DNA from: Galdieria sulphuraria
Taxonomy: Eukaryota > Rhodophyta > Bangiophyceae > Galdieriales > Galdieriaceae
Assembly (NCBI RefSeq): GCF_000341285.1
Contig: NW_005178427.1
Span: 57,274-121,273, forward strand
DNA: 64,000 nucleotides
Direction of reading: 5' to 3'
In this document: piece after piece, positions 20,101 to 31,625 of the stretch
Layout: each line of letters begins with the position of its first letter
How positions within the stretch are numbered: the stretch's first letter is position 1
Notes under the pieces: model-generated
Database searches by the model: none
Seen by the model: the letters and a program-made list of their open reading frames with translations, nothing else
What the model was told of the DNA's origin: nothing
Translations under genes and position numbers: made by a program

Positions 20101-21350
20101 ATGCAGTACAAGAAGGAAGAAGATTCTTTTCTAGAGTTTGAGAATCTGTCTTCAACTTCTGCCTTTGAAGAAAGAGAATTACCTATAGATAAGACAGACT
20201 ACAGCGCACTTATTCTCGTTCAGGAACTTGGGAAGGACCTCATTCCTTCTTCCAAATATATATCTCGCTTGGAACTTGTTACGGAGTTACAAAAATATGG
20301 AGATAATGCAACTGGAGGTTCATTGTTTAACTTGAGAGACTTGAGAAAGGTGGACCCCGCCTTTCAACCCAATTTTTGTTTATATGTTGTTGATAGTATT
20401 TTATTGGTCAATCTGAATCAGATTGCCGCCATTATATTACCAGCAAAAGTAATTTTCCTGGACCCCGAATCTTCTCCAGCTAAGAGAGCTTGCAATAACG
20501 TCGTTCAACTTTTGCAAAATGAAGAAGAAAGACTTGCCTTTCCCTTTGCCGTTTTGGAGGGCGTCATTCTTACCGCTTGTTTATCGGTCGAGCGTGAAAT
20601 AGCTTTATTAGAACCTCGAGTAATGGATGCATTGAGCCAAGTATCCAAATATTCCAATTATTCGAGACTTGCAGAACTTCGTTTATTTCGACAGAAACTT
20701 CTGAGTTTGAACTCCATTGCTGACAGAATGGACATTTTGCTCGAAGAATTTTTTGATTCCGATTTTGTGGAAGAGACATTGTTTGTAGAGAAGAATGGCC
20801 TTGTGAAAAGAGAGATTGGCCAACTTTCTAGTTTGGATGACCTTAAATGTGTTTTTGAGCCCTATCTTCAGGTAATGAAACAGTCTCTGTTCATAATGGA
20901 TGACTGAATATAGAGGTTATAGAGTTTGGATTTGCAAAAGAGTATTTGTGGCAGTTTTTTGAAAGCACTACAAAATGTGGAGCGTACTTTAATGCTTGGG
21001 TTTGACTTTATACGTAATAAGCTTTTTACTTTGGATTTGCTTGGAACTATTTTGATTCTCAGTTTTACATTGATCAATATGGTTGGTGCAAGGACTGTTT
21101 GTACAAATGGAAGCTAAGCATGGTTTCTCAGGTTGTGGGGTTTTTTGGTTTCAACTTGACACTTCCTATTTACAATTTATCAGACGGTAGTCAATATTAC
21201 TTTTATGCGATAGTGGGTGGTTTGACAGTCTTCATGTTGGTGAGTATTATTGTAACCATTTTGTGGATGAAAAAGAAGGAATTTCTTGTATTTCATGAAA
21301 ACATTCATCGCGAAGTTGGTTCGAACTTGCAGTTGGATGACTCTACTTGA
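20101..21350 (+). CDS. MRS2: MRS2/CorA-type magnesium transporter with GFN signature
   Basis: Pore-forming Mg2+ channel of the two-transmembrane CorA/MRS2/ALR superfamily. Exons: 20101-20871, 20923-21081, 21132-21350; 382 aa. The N-terminal half has the alpha/beta and long-helix domain (RDLRKVDPAF, ILLVNLNQIAAIILPAKVIFL, the latter close to MRS2 IRVNLLPIRALI). TM1 is LLGTILILSFTLINMVVGFF, TM2 YYFYAIVGGLTVFMLVSIIV. The universally conserved GMN at the end of TM1 reads GFN here, with reading frame fixed by both flanking exons. No obvious presequence, so subcellular location is open. The second intron uses GTTGGT. Confidence 0.88.
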
Positions 21351-21479
21351 TAATAAGCAAGTTGTACAAGGAGAGAGAGGAATACTGGGGGGTTTTCCAC
21401 TGATATAAACAAATCATTTTGGGTGCTGCCAAATAACACTACATTTTTATATATCTGCACGAGATAAACACAAAAGGCG

Positions 21480-23809
21480 TCAAGCAACATAACGATAACT
21501 ACGTTGGTTATTGTCTCGTTCTAAAAATTCACGTTCGATCAAACTTTCGATTCGTCGCTTAATTTCTGCTGGTTCTGGAACAAAATGAGTTTGCAACTGG
21601 CTGATTACTTCCGATACCAAATTGTTATGATCCAAATATCTTCTCGCCTTCATAATACGAACAATGGCAGCTTCAATTTGGGGCTTCCGATCGTCATCCA
21701 CTCGACCTTGCGTTTCTCTTTTCTCTTCTTCCGTTTCTTTTTCTGCCATGATGTTGGAAACTTTGATGCGAACCAATTTGCATGTAAACTTGGAATGAAA
21801 TGAAAACATATCGGTATCCAATACTTCCTTTCCTTTAGGCTCCTTACAAAGGATGCGATATTTGCCACATGCCAAACTTTTCAAACAACGAATCAACTCA
21901 CTTTGTGGTAAGCCCGTCTCTTCTTGAATTTGACGAAAACTCAACTCATCATTGTGATTGAATAACAATAAGATAATGGCTTGGTGAGTGGAGACCATAA
22001 GTTCATGGCGTCTCGATGGAAAATACGCACGTAATTCTACGTTTCCTAAACTAGTTTGCCACGAAAGCAACCGGCCACTATGTCTAGCAAAATATACTTT
22101 CTCAAAAGCCTATATACAAAAAATGTTTTCAAATCTGCAAAAAGAACGAAACCTACACCACTCACTTGACAACAACGCTGCATCTCCAAAGGCAGTCGCG
22201 CAGAAGGTTGATTCCGAATTGGCCAACAACCGGTAGTTAAAACATTCACTTGAAACTCAATGCCATTCAAACTCAATTGGAGATCCTCCATAGCGGAACG
22301 AAAAGCTTCCACTTCTTCAGCACTCGTCCGGATATCAGTAAACATGACTTCCAATTTGGAAGTAAACTGATAACCACATTCACTCTTTAGCTTCTCGATA
22401 AATATTCTTTCTATATCTTCGGAAAAATTCCTTCCTGATAACAGGCGTTTGGCAAGATGCTGTTTGTAATATCTCTCAAACAAATCCTTCTCTCTTACGG
22501 CACGAAACAATAAAATTACTTGTTCAAAGCAGCTTTCCAATTCTGCTTCTGAGGCATTTCTAAAGTCAGTTCGTATGCGATGATCCAAATAAAGAGAAAG
22601 ATACTCTGAAGTTCTTATAAACTGATTAAGAAACCACTCAAATGAGTCATTCACCGTTTGAAGCAATTTTTTATCGACGCAAGTTTCTAAACTCCACGTA
22701 TCAACTTGGGAACTCCATGTGGTACAAGCTGCTTGTCTGCTACCAAAGGCATGACAAACGATGTTCATATACTTTTGACGAAGACGAATGACTGCTTCCA
22801 CCCAACGAATGGGATCATTTCTGTTATCAACATCGTTTAAAATAATATTGCCTTGAGTACGAATTTCCTTCTTCAATCGCGACCTCAACAGTTCATCTCC
22901 TCCTTGAACTTGATGAAATAGATTGTACATAGTGGCGAGGTCCTGTATACAATCATTTCGAACCAAATGTATGAAACCAGAATTTTCCATATCCAGGATG
23001 GTTTCCATATGCCTAGTAACAAGTTCATCTTGTACCACTTTTATCAACTCTGAGGGTGAGTTTATGACAAGATAGTTCTGGATTCTATCCTGTTCTTCCA
23101 CAAGTCTTTGCTCCACTCGTTTCAGATAAACAGGACAACTACAAATAGACAACTGCAATTGAGCTTCTCCATAATAAAAGTCAGCAGTTTCTTTCAACAG
23201 ACGTCTTTCAAAGTCACAAAAGATTTCTTCCCCTTCCTGTTCACCATTCAAGTCTCTCAACATGATTATCAGCGAAGCCATGAGTTGTCTATTGACTTCT
23301 TCTCCTTTCCTCTCCAACTGAATGTGTCCCAATATGCCATTCACAAGTCTCTCATAGATAAGTGGTGACTTTATGAATACTTCTCGAAAGAGCGCCATTC
23401 CCAAATCATACACAGGCGTCTTTCTCTTTGCGGCAACATAGGTTCTATCCATATACATTAGAATATCTCGAATATGAACCATGGACACTTTGTGCCATTC
23501 CCATTCCTGTTTGACTCTTTCAAGAAAACTACTTTCTGCGTGTGCCGCAACTTGCTTCACTACTTGGTCCAGTAACTCTGTTAAACACTCCTCTAAACCA
23601 TTGTACAGCATATCTCCGTGTTTATGAAGAACCAAGTTGTAAGCATTTCTGTAAAGTTCTTCATAAGACAATACACCTGTATTATGTTTACAAATTTCCT
23701 TGATGGCTTCCTTGAGTGAGTCCCATGTCCTTTCGGCATATTTTGGGTCTGCTTGTACGCTATGTTTGAAAGGAAGTATAAGAACACGTGAACCCAGTCT
23801 CCTCGACAT
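21480..23809 (-). CDS. CUL3: Cullin-3
   Basis: Scaffold of CRL3 ubiquitin ligases, which bind BTB adaptors at the N-terminus and RBX1 at the C-terminus. Exons 22166-23809 and 21480-22109 (56-nt intron); 757 aa. The N-terminal segment SYEELYRNAYNLVLHKHG is diagnostic of CUL3. The body holds cullin repeats, then the cullin homology region (FERYYKQHLAKRLLSGR, STHQAIILLLFN). Near the C-terminus the neddylation site motif IVRIMKARRYLDH (Lys about residue 700) and the winged-helix end RSYRYVA are intact. All functional regions are present. Confidence 0.96.
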
Positions 23810-23930
23810 GTATTCTTTCTATTTCACAACTCAAGCCATCATCGACCCATTCCTATCCTATTTGGAACAAAAATAGAAGAAGAATACGAATGAAAAGAAA
23901 ATTCTTCTCCTCATGGAGAGTACTTGTGAT

Positions 23931-24781
23931 TTATGTGGATGTAAAAGTATCAAAAATAATAATATACGAACTCCATACTTGTAACAAACTGATGAATTGT
24001 TTGAGAATACAAATAGGAAGAGATACATAAAATACGATGTGAACCAACTAGAGCACCATCACAATCATATACAATGAGTAGGCGAGTCAGCTATCTTACC
24101 TTGCTCCAATCACTACTTGACGACAAGAAATGGAGCAAATAAAGACACAAGAAACACAATTCATTCAGTAAACAAGCCAAAGTCAGTACAGGTCTCCAAT
24201 AATAAATTTTAAGTAAAGTGAAGCGACCAGCTTGTTTATGACTTGTCGTTCCACTCGCCAACCCACTTTGACTTTTGAGTTACATGAAAATAGCTTTTTC
24301 CTACTTACGCAATCATCTGTAACCAGTGACTAAAACCATCCAATACGATACAAAATAGAAATATCAACACATATTGCTTATACAAGTGAGATAATAAAGT
24401 CAACAAAGCAGCTGTGGCACAACGATCCGTTAGCATGTCCAACAAAGCACCCAACTCACTACCTAATAACCAAATATATATATATATATATATAATAGAA
24501 AGAGAGTGAGTGAACAAATCCCCAAATGAAGCACATCTCATATACTTATATCCAACATACTTTGGTGAAAATAGCGAGCTGCATAGCCATCAGCTGCGTC
24601 AAGAAGGAAACTTGTTAAATATAGCAAAAAGAATCGATTGCTTTGTTCCCATTGCCAAAACGCACCTATAGCTAACAGTATTCTCAAGTAGCCTTGCTTC
24701 TTGTAAGACTTCCTAGATGGACTGACGCTTCTTGATCTTACCGATGATATTAGGAATATAAAGAAAAGTATTCCTCCTCAT
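23931..24781 (-). CDS. PIS1: CDP-diacylglycerol-inositol 3-phosphatidyltransferase
   Basis: Makes phosphatidylinositol in the ER membrane. Five exons: 24742-24781, 24561-24692, 24309-24462, 24100-24271, 23931-24047; 204 aa. The CDP-alcohol phosphotransferase motif is complete: D-A-A-D-G-Y-A-A-R, eight residues, G, three, D, three, D, split by intron 2. RCATAALL and SHWLQM are typical of PIS. C-terminal membrane segments end in LPICILKQFISLLQVW. Introns are 49, 98, 37 and 52 nt; the 98-nt one contains an AT repeat and the 37-nt one is among the shortest here. A CT-rich tract (24828-24844) lies just upstream of the start. Confidence 0.95.
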
Positions 24782-24891
24782 TTTGTCTCTTCAAAGAAAT
24801 TTTTCTGTTTGCCACATTCGTTCTCTTTCTCTCTCTCTCTCTCTTATATAGATCAATAAAAATAACTTTTTATTCTAAGAATGGTAACATT

Positions 24892-26465
24892 TCATTCTTC
24901 GAATACATTCCTTTTGAATATCTTCCATTGTAGCGAGACAAGAACCTTTACAAACTGAATCCAATAGAAACCCAGGAATGGAAGACTTGGGTTTGGAACT
25001 GACATGTAAAGATAAAAAGCAACACAATTCAGCTTCAGTTGAGAGTTAGCGGTAATATCGACTGATTGAGAAAACAATACATACCTTCTTGAAGAGGCTC
25101 TACAGTCCACATAGCTTGATATTCCTTTAGCATGTTACTTTCAATCAACTCGATGCGCAAATTGTGAGGATAGAACTCCTTTACTCGCAACAACTGCTGA
25201 GACTTTTTAGAAAAGAAAAGGAATCCATGCTGTTCTATGGTTTGTATTTCATATTCATCTTCAGCTATTTGTCTCTTCACACAACTTTCCATGACATGTC
25301 GACAAAAACACTTGAGATGATCATAATCTGAAATAACAGAAAATGCAGTTCTACAGTCACAAGGAATTACTACTGAACTATATATAACACGTCTAGAATG
25401 TGCTTTTCGTTCCAATCGAACAGCTATTTGAGCATCTTTAGGTACACAAGATATGATAGAAGATAGATGAAGACGTTCCCATGTACTATCTTGCAAACTT
25501 GTGCAACTAAGGGAGCCATTTGGTTTACAAGAAACAAAACCTGTGGACAACTTCAAAGAGAAGAATGCTTTGTTATGCCAGTGCACTTGGAAAACTGCAG
25601 CACAGCTTTCATTTTCACCATCTGCAACTAGAAACGGTCTTTTCGAGTCACTCCAATCGAGTCTTAAATAATGACCATTCCAAGTACTTCGCAAACGACA
25701 TATAGATTGGTCTTTAGAATATTCAAATGAAATAGAATCTCTAATTGCAGCAAAAGGTCCACTATGGAAACAAACCTTTCCATGGTCACCAATAGTTAAG
25801 AAACGTCCACGATGATCTAAAATACGCACAGTAATGTTGGTTCTAGGAGAATTTGCATAACTTAAAGGAACGGGTATCAGACAAAACTGCTCCCAACTCT
25901 TGGCTACCTTACGATCAGCAACTATAGCTCCGTTGCGTTCCAAACAAACATAACGTAAACGTTTGTCAGAGAAGTCTCCACTTTGTCCACTACAAATTCC
26001 CAACGAAATAATCCCTGTTCGACGTTCTTCTATCCAAAACTCACTTTGGGTATTTTCGGTTTCTACTTGTTCCTTGGAAGCAACAAAGAGATGACGTTGT
26101 TGCTTTTGAATATAAACAAGCCGTCCATCCAAAGAATATAATTTGCAACTCTTTCCTTGAATAAACGCAATGAAACAAGTCTTTGGAAAAAATGCATCAT
26201 CGGTTACCAAGTCTGAGGAAACCGAACCAATTTTAGAGCCCTCTTGAATATCTTGAGAATAAAACCAAGCTTTCTTCAAGTCACTCGAAAAGATATGAAT
26301 ACATATCACTTGAGTGGAATCAGAAGAGTTCGTACAAGCCACAACGGAAGAAGGGTGTTGGGCAGATAACTCCGAGATTCTAGTTGCACTATCATGGTCA
26401 GACTCGTCGTCTTCTTCCTTATGATTCTGAAATAAAGAAGAAACTGCTTGATATATTCTATTCAT
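24892..26465 (-). CDS. Beta-trefoil (fascin-like) plus SRPBCC lipid-binding-domain fusion protein
   Basis: Exons 25085-26465 and 24892-24998 (86-nt intron), 495 aa. Residues ~160-330 contain repeats of the kind seen in fascin-like beta-trefoils (RYVCLERNGAIVAD, VRILDHRGRFLTIGDHGKV, CRLRSTWNGHYLRLD, TGFVSCKPNGSLSC). Residues ~345-490 match the polyketide-cyclase/COQ10-like SRPBCC fold: VVIPCDCRTAFSVISDYDHL, EYQAMWTVEPLQE, FVKVLVSLQWKIFKRNVF. The first 150 residues are acidic and unrecognised. The combination of an actin- or sugar-binding trefoil with a hydrophobic-ligand domain is unusual. Both assignments come from pattern reading, and function is unknown. Confidence 0.7.
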
Positions 26466-26726
26466 AAATAAGCTTGGACGATAATCAAATAGAACAACCC
26501 TAGTTGACTATTGTTTTATCAAAGTAGGCTTTTCGATGAGAGGAAGAAGGGTGAATCATGATCCAAAACCAATTCATCTATTCACAACTATACTACTTGA
26601 TGAATGTTTATGGTTAGTTATTCAACAACTTGTTTGAAAAGATTTATCTTCATTTATGCTTTACAAAACTTTGTGCTATTATTGTGGGTAGAACCAAAGT
26701 CATTCATTCATTACAACGGTTGGGCA

Positions 26727-27470
26727 ATGCCTCCGAAAAAACAAGAACCGCAGAAAAAAGGAAAAACGGTCGAAAAAGAAAAACAAAAAATTGTAGAAGA
26801 TAAAACTTTTGGTCTGAAAAATAAAAACAAAAGTAAAAAGGTGCAGTCTTATGTACAGCAAGTGAAGAAACAAGCAGCACAAAAGGTCGAAGGAAACAAG
26901 CCTCGGCGAAAAGAAGAGGAAGAACAGAAAAAAATGTCCAAGAAAGCTTTATTGGAAGCTCGTGCAGCAGAACTAGGACTCATTATGAAGCCGGTTAAAG
27001 AAAAAGAAAAAACAGAGGAAATATCAGAAGAGGAGAAAAGAAGACAAGAGGAGGAACTGGAACGCCAGCGAATCGCCAACTTACCAATAGAAGAACAGAT
27101 TGAAGAACACAGAAAGAAGTTAGACACTACCAAAAAGGTGACAAAAGAGATCTTCAGCGAATGGCTTCAAAATAGGACAGAGCAAGTTTCGGACAAGAAA
27201 AAGAAGAGTCAATCAGCGAAAGGAAAAGCTGCACCTTTGACTGGTCGGGAACTTTTCACTAAACAGAAAGAGTTGTTTGTTGATGATGAAGATGCAGATA
27301 CTGTGAAATATGAAAGACCGTTGGTTTATGAAGACAGTGATGAAGAAGAAGATAGATATCCGTTAGAAGAAGAGAAAGAGTCAAATCAGATGGAAGAACG
27401 GCAAACTGAAAAAGAAGTACAACAACTCACAGATAATCTAAACAGAACCTCGCTAAACTATCAAATGTAG
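26727..27470 (+). CDS. ZC3H15/TMA46-like (DFRP family) protein lacking zinc fingers
   Basis: 247 aa from MPPKKQ (ATG 26727); the frame is open upstream, but MPPKKQ is the conserved family start. The N-terminus (VEDKTFGLKNKNKSKK) and C-terminal part (TKEIFSEWL, TGRELFTKQKELFVDDED, KYERP) match ZC3H15/Tma46, ribosome-associated proteins that stabilise DRG-type GTPases. The two CCCH zinc fingers that normally separate these parts are absent; a Glu/Lys/Arg-rich helix takes their place. No intron breaks the frame where the fingers would lie, so this looks like true loss rather than a missed exon. Confidence 0.78.
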   Translation: MPPKKQEPQKKGKTVEKEKQKIVEDKTFGLKNKNKSKKVQSYVQQVKKQAAQKVEGNKPRRKEEEEQKKMSKKALLEARAAELGLIMKPVKEKEKTEEISEEEKRRQEEELERQRIANLPIEEQIEEHRKKLDTTKKVTKEIFSEWLQNRTEQVSDKKKKSQSAKGKAAPLTGRELFTKQKELFVDDEDADTVKYERPLVYEDSDEEEDRYPLEEEKESNQMEERQTEKEVQQLTDNLNRTSLNYQM

Positions 27471-27611
27471 AGAATATCTTTAAAGCTGTTATAACAAGAC
27501 ATTTTGAATACCTAATAAAGTTTAGAATACGTCGTAAGCTTTTATTGTTCTGCTCAAGCGTTGTGCTTCATATGAATAATGTTTTCGCTCTGCGTAGTAT
27601 ATCTAAACGGG

Positions 27612-28257
27612 TTAGTCTGTTTTTTGCCAACCTGTGTATCTAAGAGAACGACAAAGTTTTTCTGTTTCTGTTTGTCCTCTTTTTCGTCTTTCACGAGGAG
27701 AATAACGACTCATTTTGAAGGACTCTTCTATTCCGGAGGATATTGCATACTGTTCTTCTCTTGCTATATATACACTACTGCAATTGTTATATATTGCATC
27801 TTGTTGACATTTCTCTTTTTCTCTCTGATCATGCGCGATATTTTCCAATAATATACTTTTCCAGTTTGAAGGAAGGCCAAGATTGAACATCCGAAGAATA
27901 GAAGCATCCAAGTTACTTTGTTGCCAATTGAGTTCTCCAACAAGAGAATAAATGGATTTGTGACGAGTAATAACCAAAAGCGGAGTAAAGGCTTTCACCT
28001 AAATGAGATAATAGGTATATCAGATATCTACTTCAGTTCTCATTACTCACTACACTACTCGTTCTCCAGAATCTTTCTTCCAATCTTCCATTCTCAAGTC
28101 TTCTACCAAAAATAACAATCGAACTTTTGGCTTTATTCCAACGTAGGCACCAGGAAGTTAATACCGTGACAGGAGCTTCCTCTTTGGTGGACTTCCTCAT
28201 TCCAACAACACATTTCTTCAATGAGTTTGCTTTCCTCACTCTCTCTCCTCTTTTCAT
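27612..28257 (-). CDS. SANTA-domain protein (possible KNL2/MIS18BP1-like)
   Basis: Exons 28051-28257 and 27612-27998 (52-nt intron), 197 aa. The middle of the protein matches the SANTA domain: VTVLTSWCLRW, VIFGRRLE, FWRTSSVVK, SIYSLVGELNW, FNLGLPSNWKSIL. SANTA occurs in KNL2/M18BP1, the factor that licenses CENH3/CENP-A loading at centromeres. After it comes a short basic tail (SRYSPRERRKRG, CRSLRYTGW) that vaguely recalls a CENPC-like motif. No Myb/SANT domain is visible, so this is a minimal version. The centromere role is inference from the domain alone. Confidence 0.65.
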
Positions 28258-28383
28258 TCAAGCGGAGAGGAAGCCCGCCAAAATTTAATTTCATAAAAAG
28301 CAGAGGTGTGTGTCTTTATTCAGGCAAATTGTTTCGCCATAGAAATGTAAATGAACCATAAAAGTATATCAATAGCCTAACTC

Positions 28384-29257
28384 TTAACATTGGCAGGTGC
28401 TTGAGGTTTGTTTATCGCTGAGTTCGACAGTATCCGGCAAATAGCTACAAAAATGGCTTTGAGAACACTTCTCATATTCAAGATGTTGCTACTTACAACT
28501 CCTCTTCCCGTTCACCCCTTCTTAACGCATTGGTTACTACAACATCAAAAGCCTTATCTACCGATATGTTCTCCTTCGCACTTGTTTCAAAATAAGGAAT
28601 GTCTCCTTTAGATACACACCACTGTTGAGCACGTCGTGAAGGTACCTAGAGTCAAAATAAGATTTCCAAAGCGATATGACAACTAACAGACGAACAGAAC
28701 GTTGACCTTCCAAATCAGACTTATTCCCGAGGACAATGAAAGGAAAATGTTGAGGATCAGAAGGGCTTGCAGAGACCAAAAACTCGTCGCGCCAAGTTTC
28801 TAAACTCTACGCTACCAAGTAAAAGAAACGCACTCAATGAATTTGGATAACTCACTTCAAAGCTTTTCACATCAGTTATATCATAAACCAAAACACAAGC
28901 ATCAGCACCACGATAAAAAGCACTTCCAAGGCTTTGATAACGTTCCTGTCCAGCTGTATCCCATATTTGCAAGTTCACCTAAAAACAACAACACGATGAG
29001 CAAACAATAACAACAGCAACATAGTGAAACAACATTTCTATCATCTACAAACATGTCCTTGGTCAGAAAATCTGCTCCAATAGTGGCTTTGTACTGTTGA
29101 CTGAAACGACGATTCACAAACCTTTCCAAGAGAGAAGTCTTTCCTACACTGATCTTGGTTAAGAAAGCTGATCCACGGAGAAAGCATACAATTACCCGCT
29201 ATCTCCAAGAACCACTACTTTCAACAACTTTGGCCTCGTTATAGAACTACTTGTCAT
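28384..29257 (-). CDS. RAB7: Rab7 small GTPase
   Basis: Controls late endosome to vacuole traffic. Six exons: 29196-29257, 29034-29148, 28856-28978, 28696-28806, 28497-28645, 28384-28444; 206 aa. All G motifs are intact: [40 protein letters not shown] and the length are Rab7-specific. The chain ends CQC, a double geranylgeranylation site. Introns are 47-55 nt; the second and fourth use GTTGTT and GTTCGT donors. Its start lies 93 bp from that of the divergent cornichon gene, so they share a promoter region. Confidence 0.97.
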
Positions 29258-29350
29258 TGTGGTCCCTTGAAGGAAAAAACCAACTGGAAATTGGTGGAGT
29301 CTTCAGTGGGGGGAACGACTTGTCGTGCAAGTCACATAAAATACTCAGAG

Positions 29351-29788
29351 ATGTCCATCCTGTTCGAGATTCTTTACTGGATTTTCGTTTTTATGTTAAC
29401 TGCAGCGTTATTGTTTTGTGCAATATATACTCTTGTTCTATTTTCTGACCTTATGATCGATCACATCAATCCTATCGAGTTGTGTGATAAGGTGAACTTT
29501 CTGATTTATCCAGAGTAAGAGTTTTGGATTCTTTTTGACTCGTTGTTGTCTAACTTCTTAAGATTCTTTGGACACGTATTCCTTACCATAACGTTGTTGG
29601 CAAAGGGGCATTGGCTTATAGCACTTTTGAATGTCCCACTCGTAGCGTACAACGTTAACCGTTACCGCCAGAAAAAGCATTTATTAGACAACACCAGAGT
29701 TTTTAGTGTCGTTGGAAGAGAACAACGCATTTGTGAAGTCAAAATGGGTTTCTTTCTACTGACTTTCTTTGTTTACTTGTATTGGTAA
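29351..29788 (+). CDS. ERV14: Cornichon/ERV14-type ER cargo receptor
   Basis: COPII cargo receptor that selects membrane proteins for ER export. Exons 29351-29514 and 29563-29788 (48-nt intron), 129 aa. Three or four membrane helices; family signatures are LMIDHINPIELCDK, LLNVPLVAYNVNRY, KKHLLDNTRVF and a final FFLLTFFVYLYW. The start MSILFEILYW fits the family. It is divergent from RAB7 (93 bp between start codons); both serve membrane traffic, though sharing a promoter need not imply co-function in so compact a genome. The following 339 bases (29789-30127) hold nothing I can support. Confidence 0.95.
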
Positions 29789-30127
29789 AGTAGCCTGTTG
29801 CTATATTAAAGTGAAAAGACTACTGAGTTTCTACTAGCTTTGTTATGTCAATGATAAAACTGGAATCAGATACAAGTATTCCTGAGAAGCTTGTGCCCTA
29901 GCTAAAGTAAATAAGTACTAGGAACAGAACAACTGGATATAGCGGTGTATCTATGTGTCGAGCTCTATCAAAAATAAAATTATTTTCCACTTGTTTTATT
30001 CGCATTAGTTCAAAAGTATTCACTGGGAGTGCTTTAGTGACGTGATTGGGTCGAGAATATATGAAAGCAGGTCTTTCGTTGATATTGTCGTCTTGAGAAA
30101 GTAAATAACATTTCTGACCCTGTCACC

Positions 30128-30596
30128 TCATTCGAGCTTCATCAGATATGCCTTGAATAATTCCCAACTACAAATATTGTAGAAGAAGCTTATTATGATA
30201 TTGAATATACGCAACACAGTTCCATCGAAAGAAAGTAGATTTGAAGAAAAGGGAGGCAAGTCTCAGTGATTATCTTCCAATTGGTAACAAATGGATGGAA
30301 GAATAATCGAATGAAATACCTATGATACAAAGCAAACATGTCACTCGCAAGAGTTCCAAGAAATCATTCCAAGCTAATGCACTGCCCAATTGGAAGAATG
30401 ACAAGAGTACTTGACTTGGAACAACTATAATTGTCAGTAGCGAGAGAATACGACATCCAACGGACTTGATAAGAGCATCACACAATACACAACTGTTTTT
30501 AAGGAGTTGATGAGCGTATACACAATACCAATGTGAGAAATCATAAGAAGAATAGGATCCATAAGGAGAAAAATGCGTTTGACGTGAAAGCGCCAT
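30128..30596 (-). CDS. Small multi-pass membrane protein, unrecognised
   Basis: Exons 30320-30596 and 30128-30261 (58-nt intron ending CTGAG), 136 aa. The start at 30596 (MALSRQTHF) is preferred because the upstream in-frame ATG at 30716 overlaps the start codon of the divergent UBE2E gene. Three hydrophobic stretches are visible: IKSVGCRILSLLTIIVVPSQ, FLELLRVTCLLCII and LRIFNIIISFFYNI. The second exon is inferred from a 43-codon open frame that continues the hydrophobic pattern to a TGA. I recognise no family. It could be a small ER or organelle membrane protein. Confidence 0.5.
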
Positions 30597-30709
30597 TTTT
30601 GGGCCAGCAATCGATTTATCCCATTTGTTTGTGGACCCGCTATATCCGTTTTGATTTGAGAAATCCCGCTTTTTATATTCTCTGCTTTTCAAATACTTGA
30701 ATTCAAGCA

Positions 30710-31464
<755 letters not shown>

Positions 31465-31625
31465 TACATTGAATAATCATTTTTATTTCTTTCAAAAGAT
31501 AATAGATCTTGTGACCTTTTTCTAACGCTTTTGAAAATAAATTGATATCGTGTGTGAAACACGAAATAAGATAGTTCGTGGTCGAATATATCATAGAGAC
31601 TTTGTCTTTAGGCAGCAAAAAAGGG

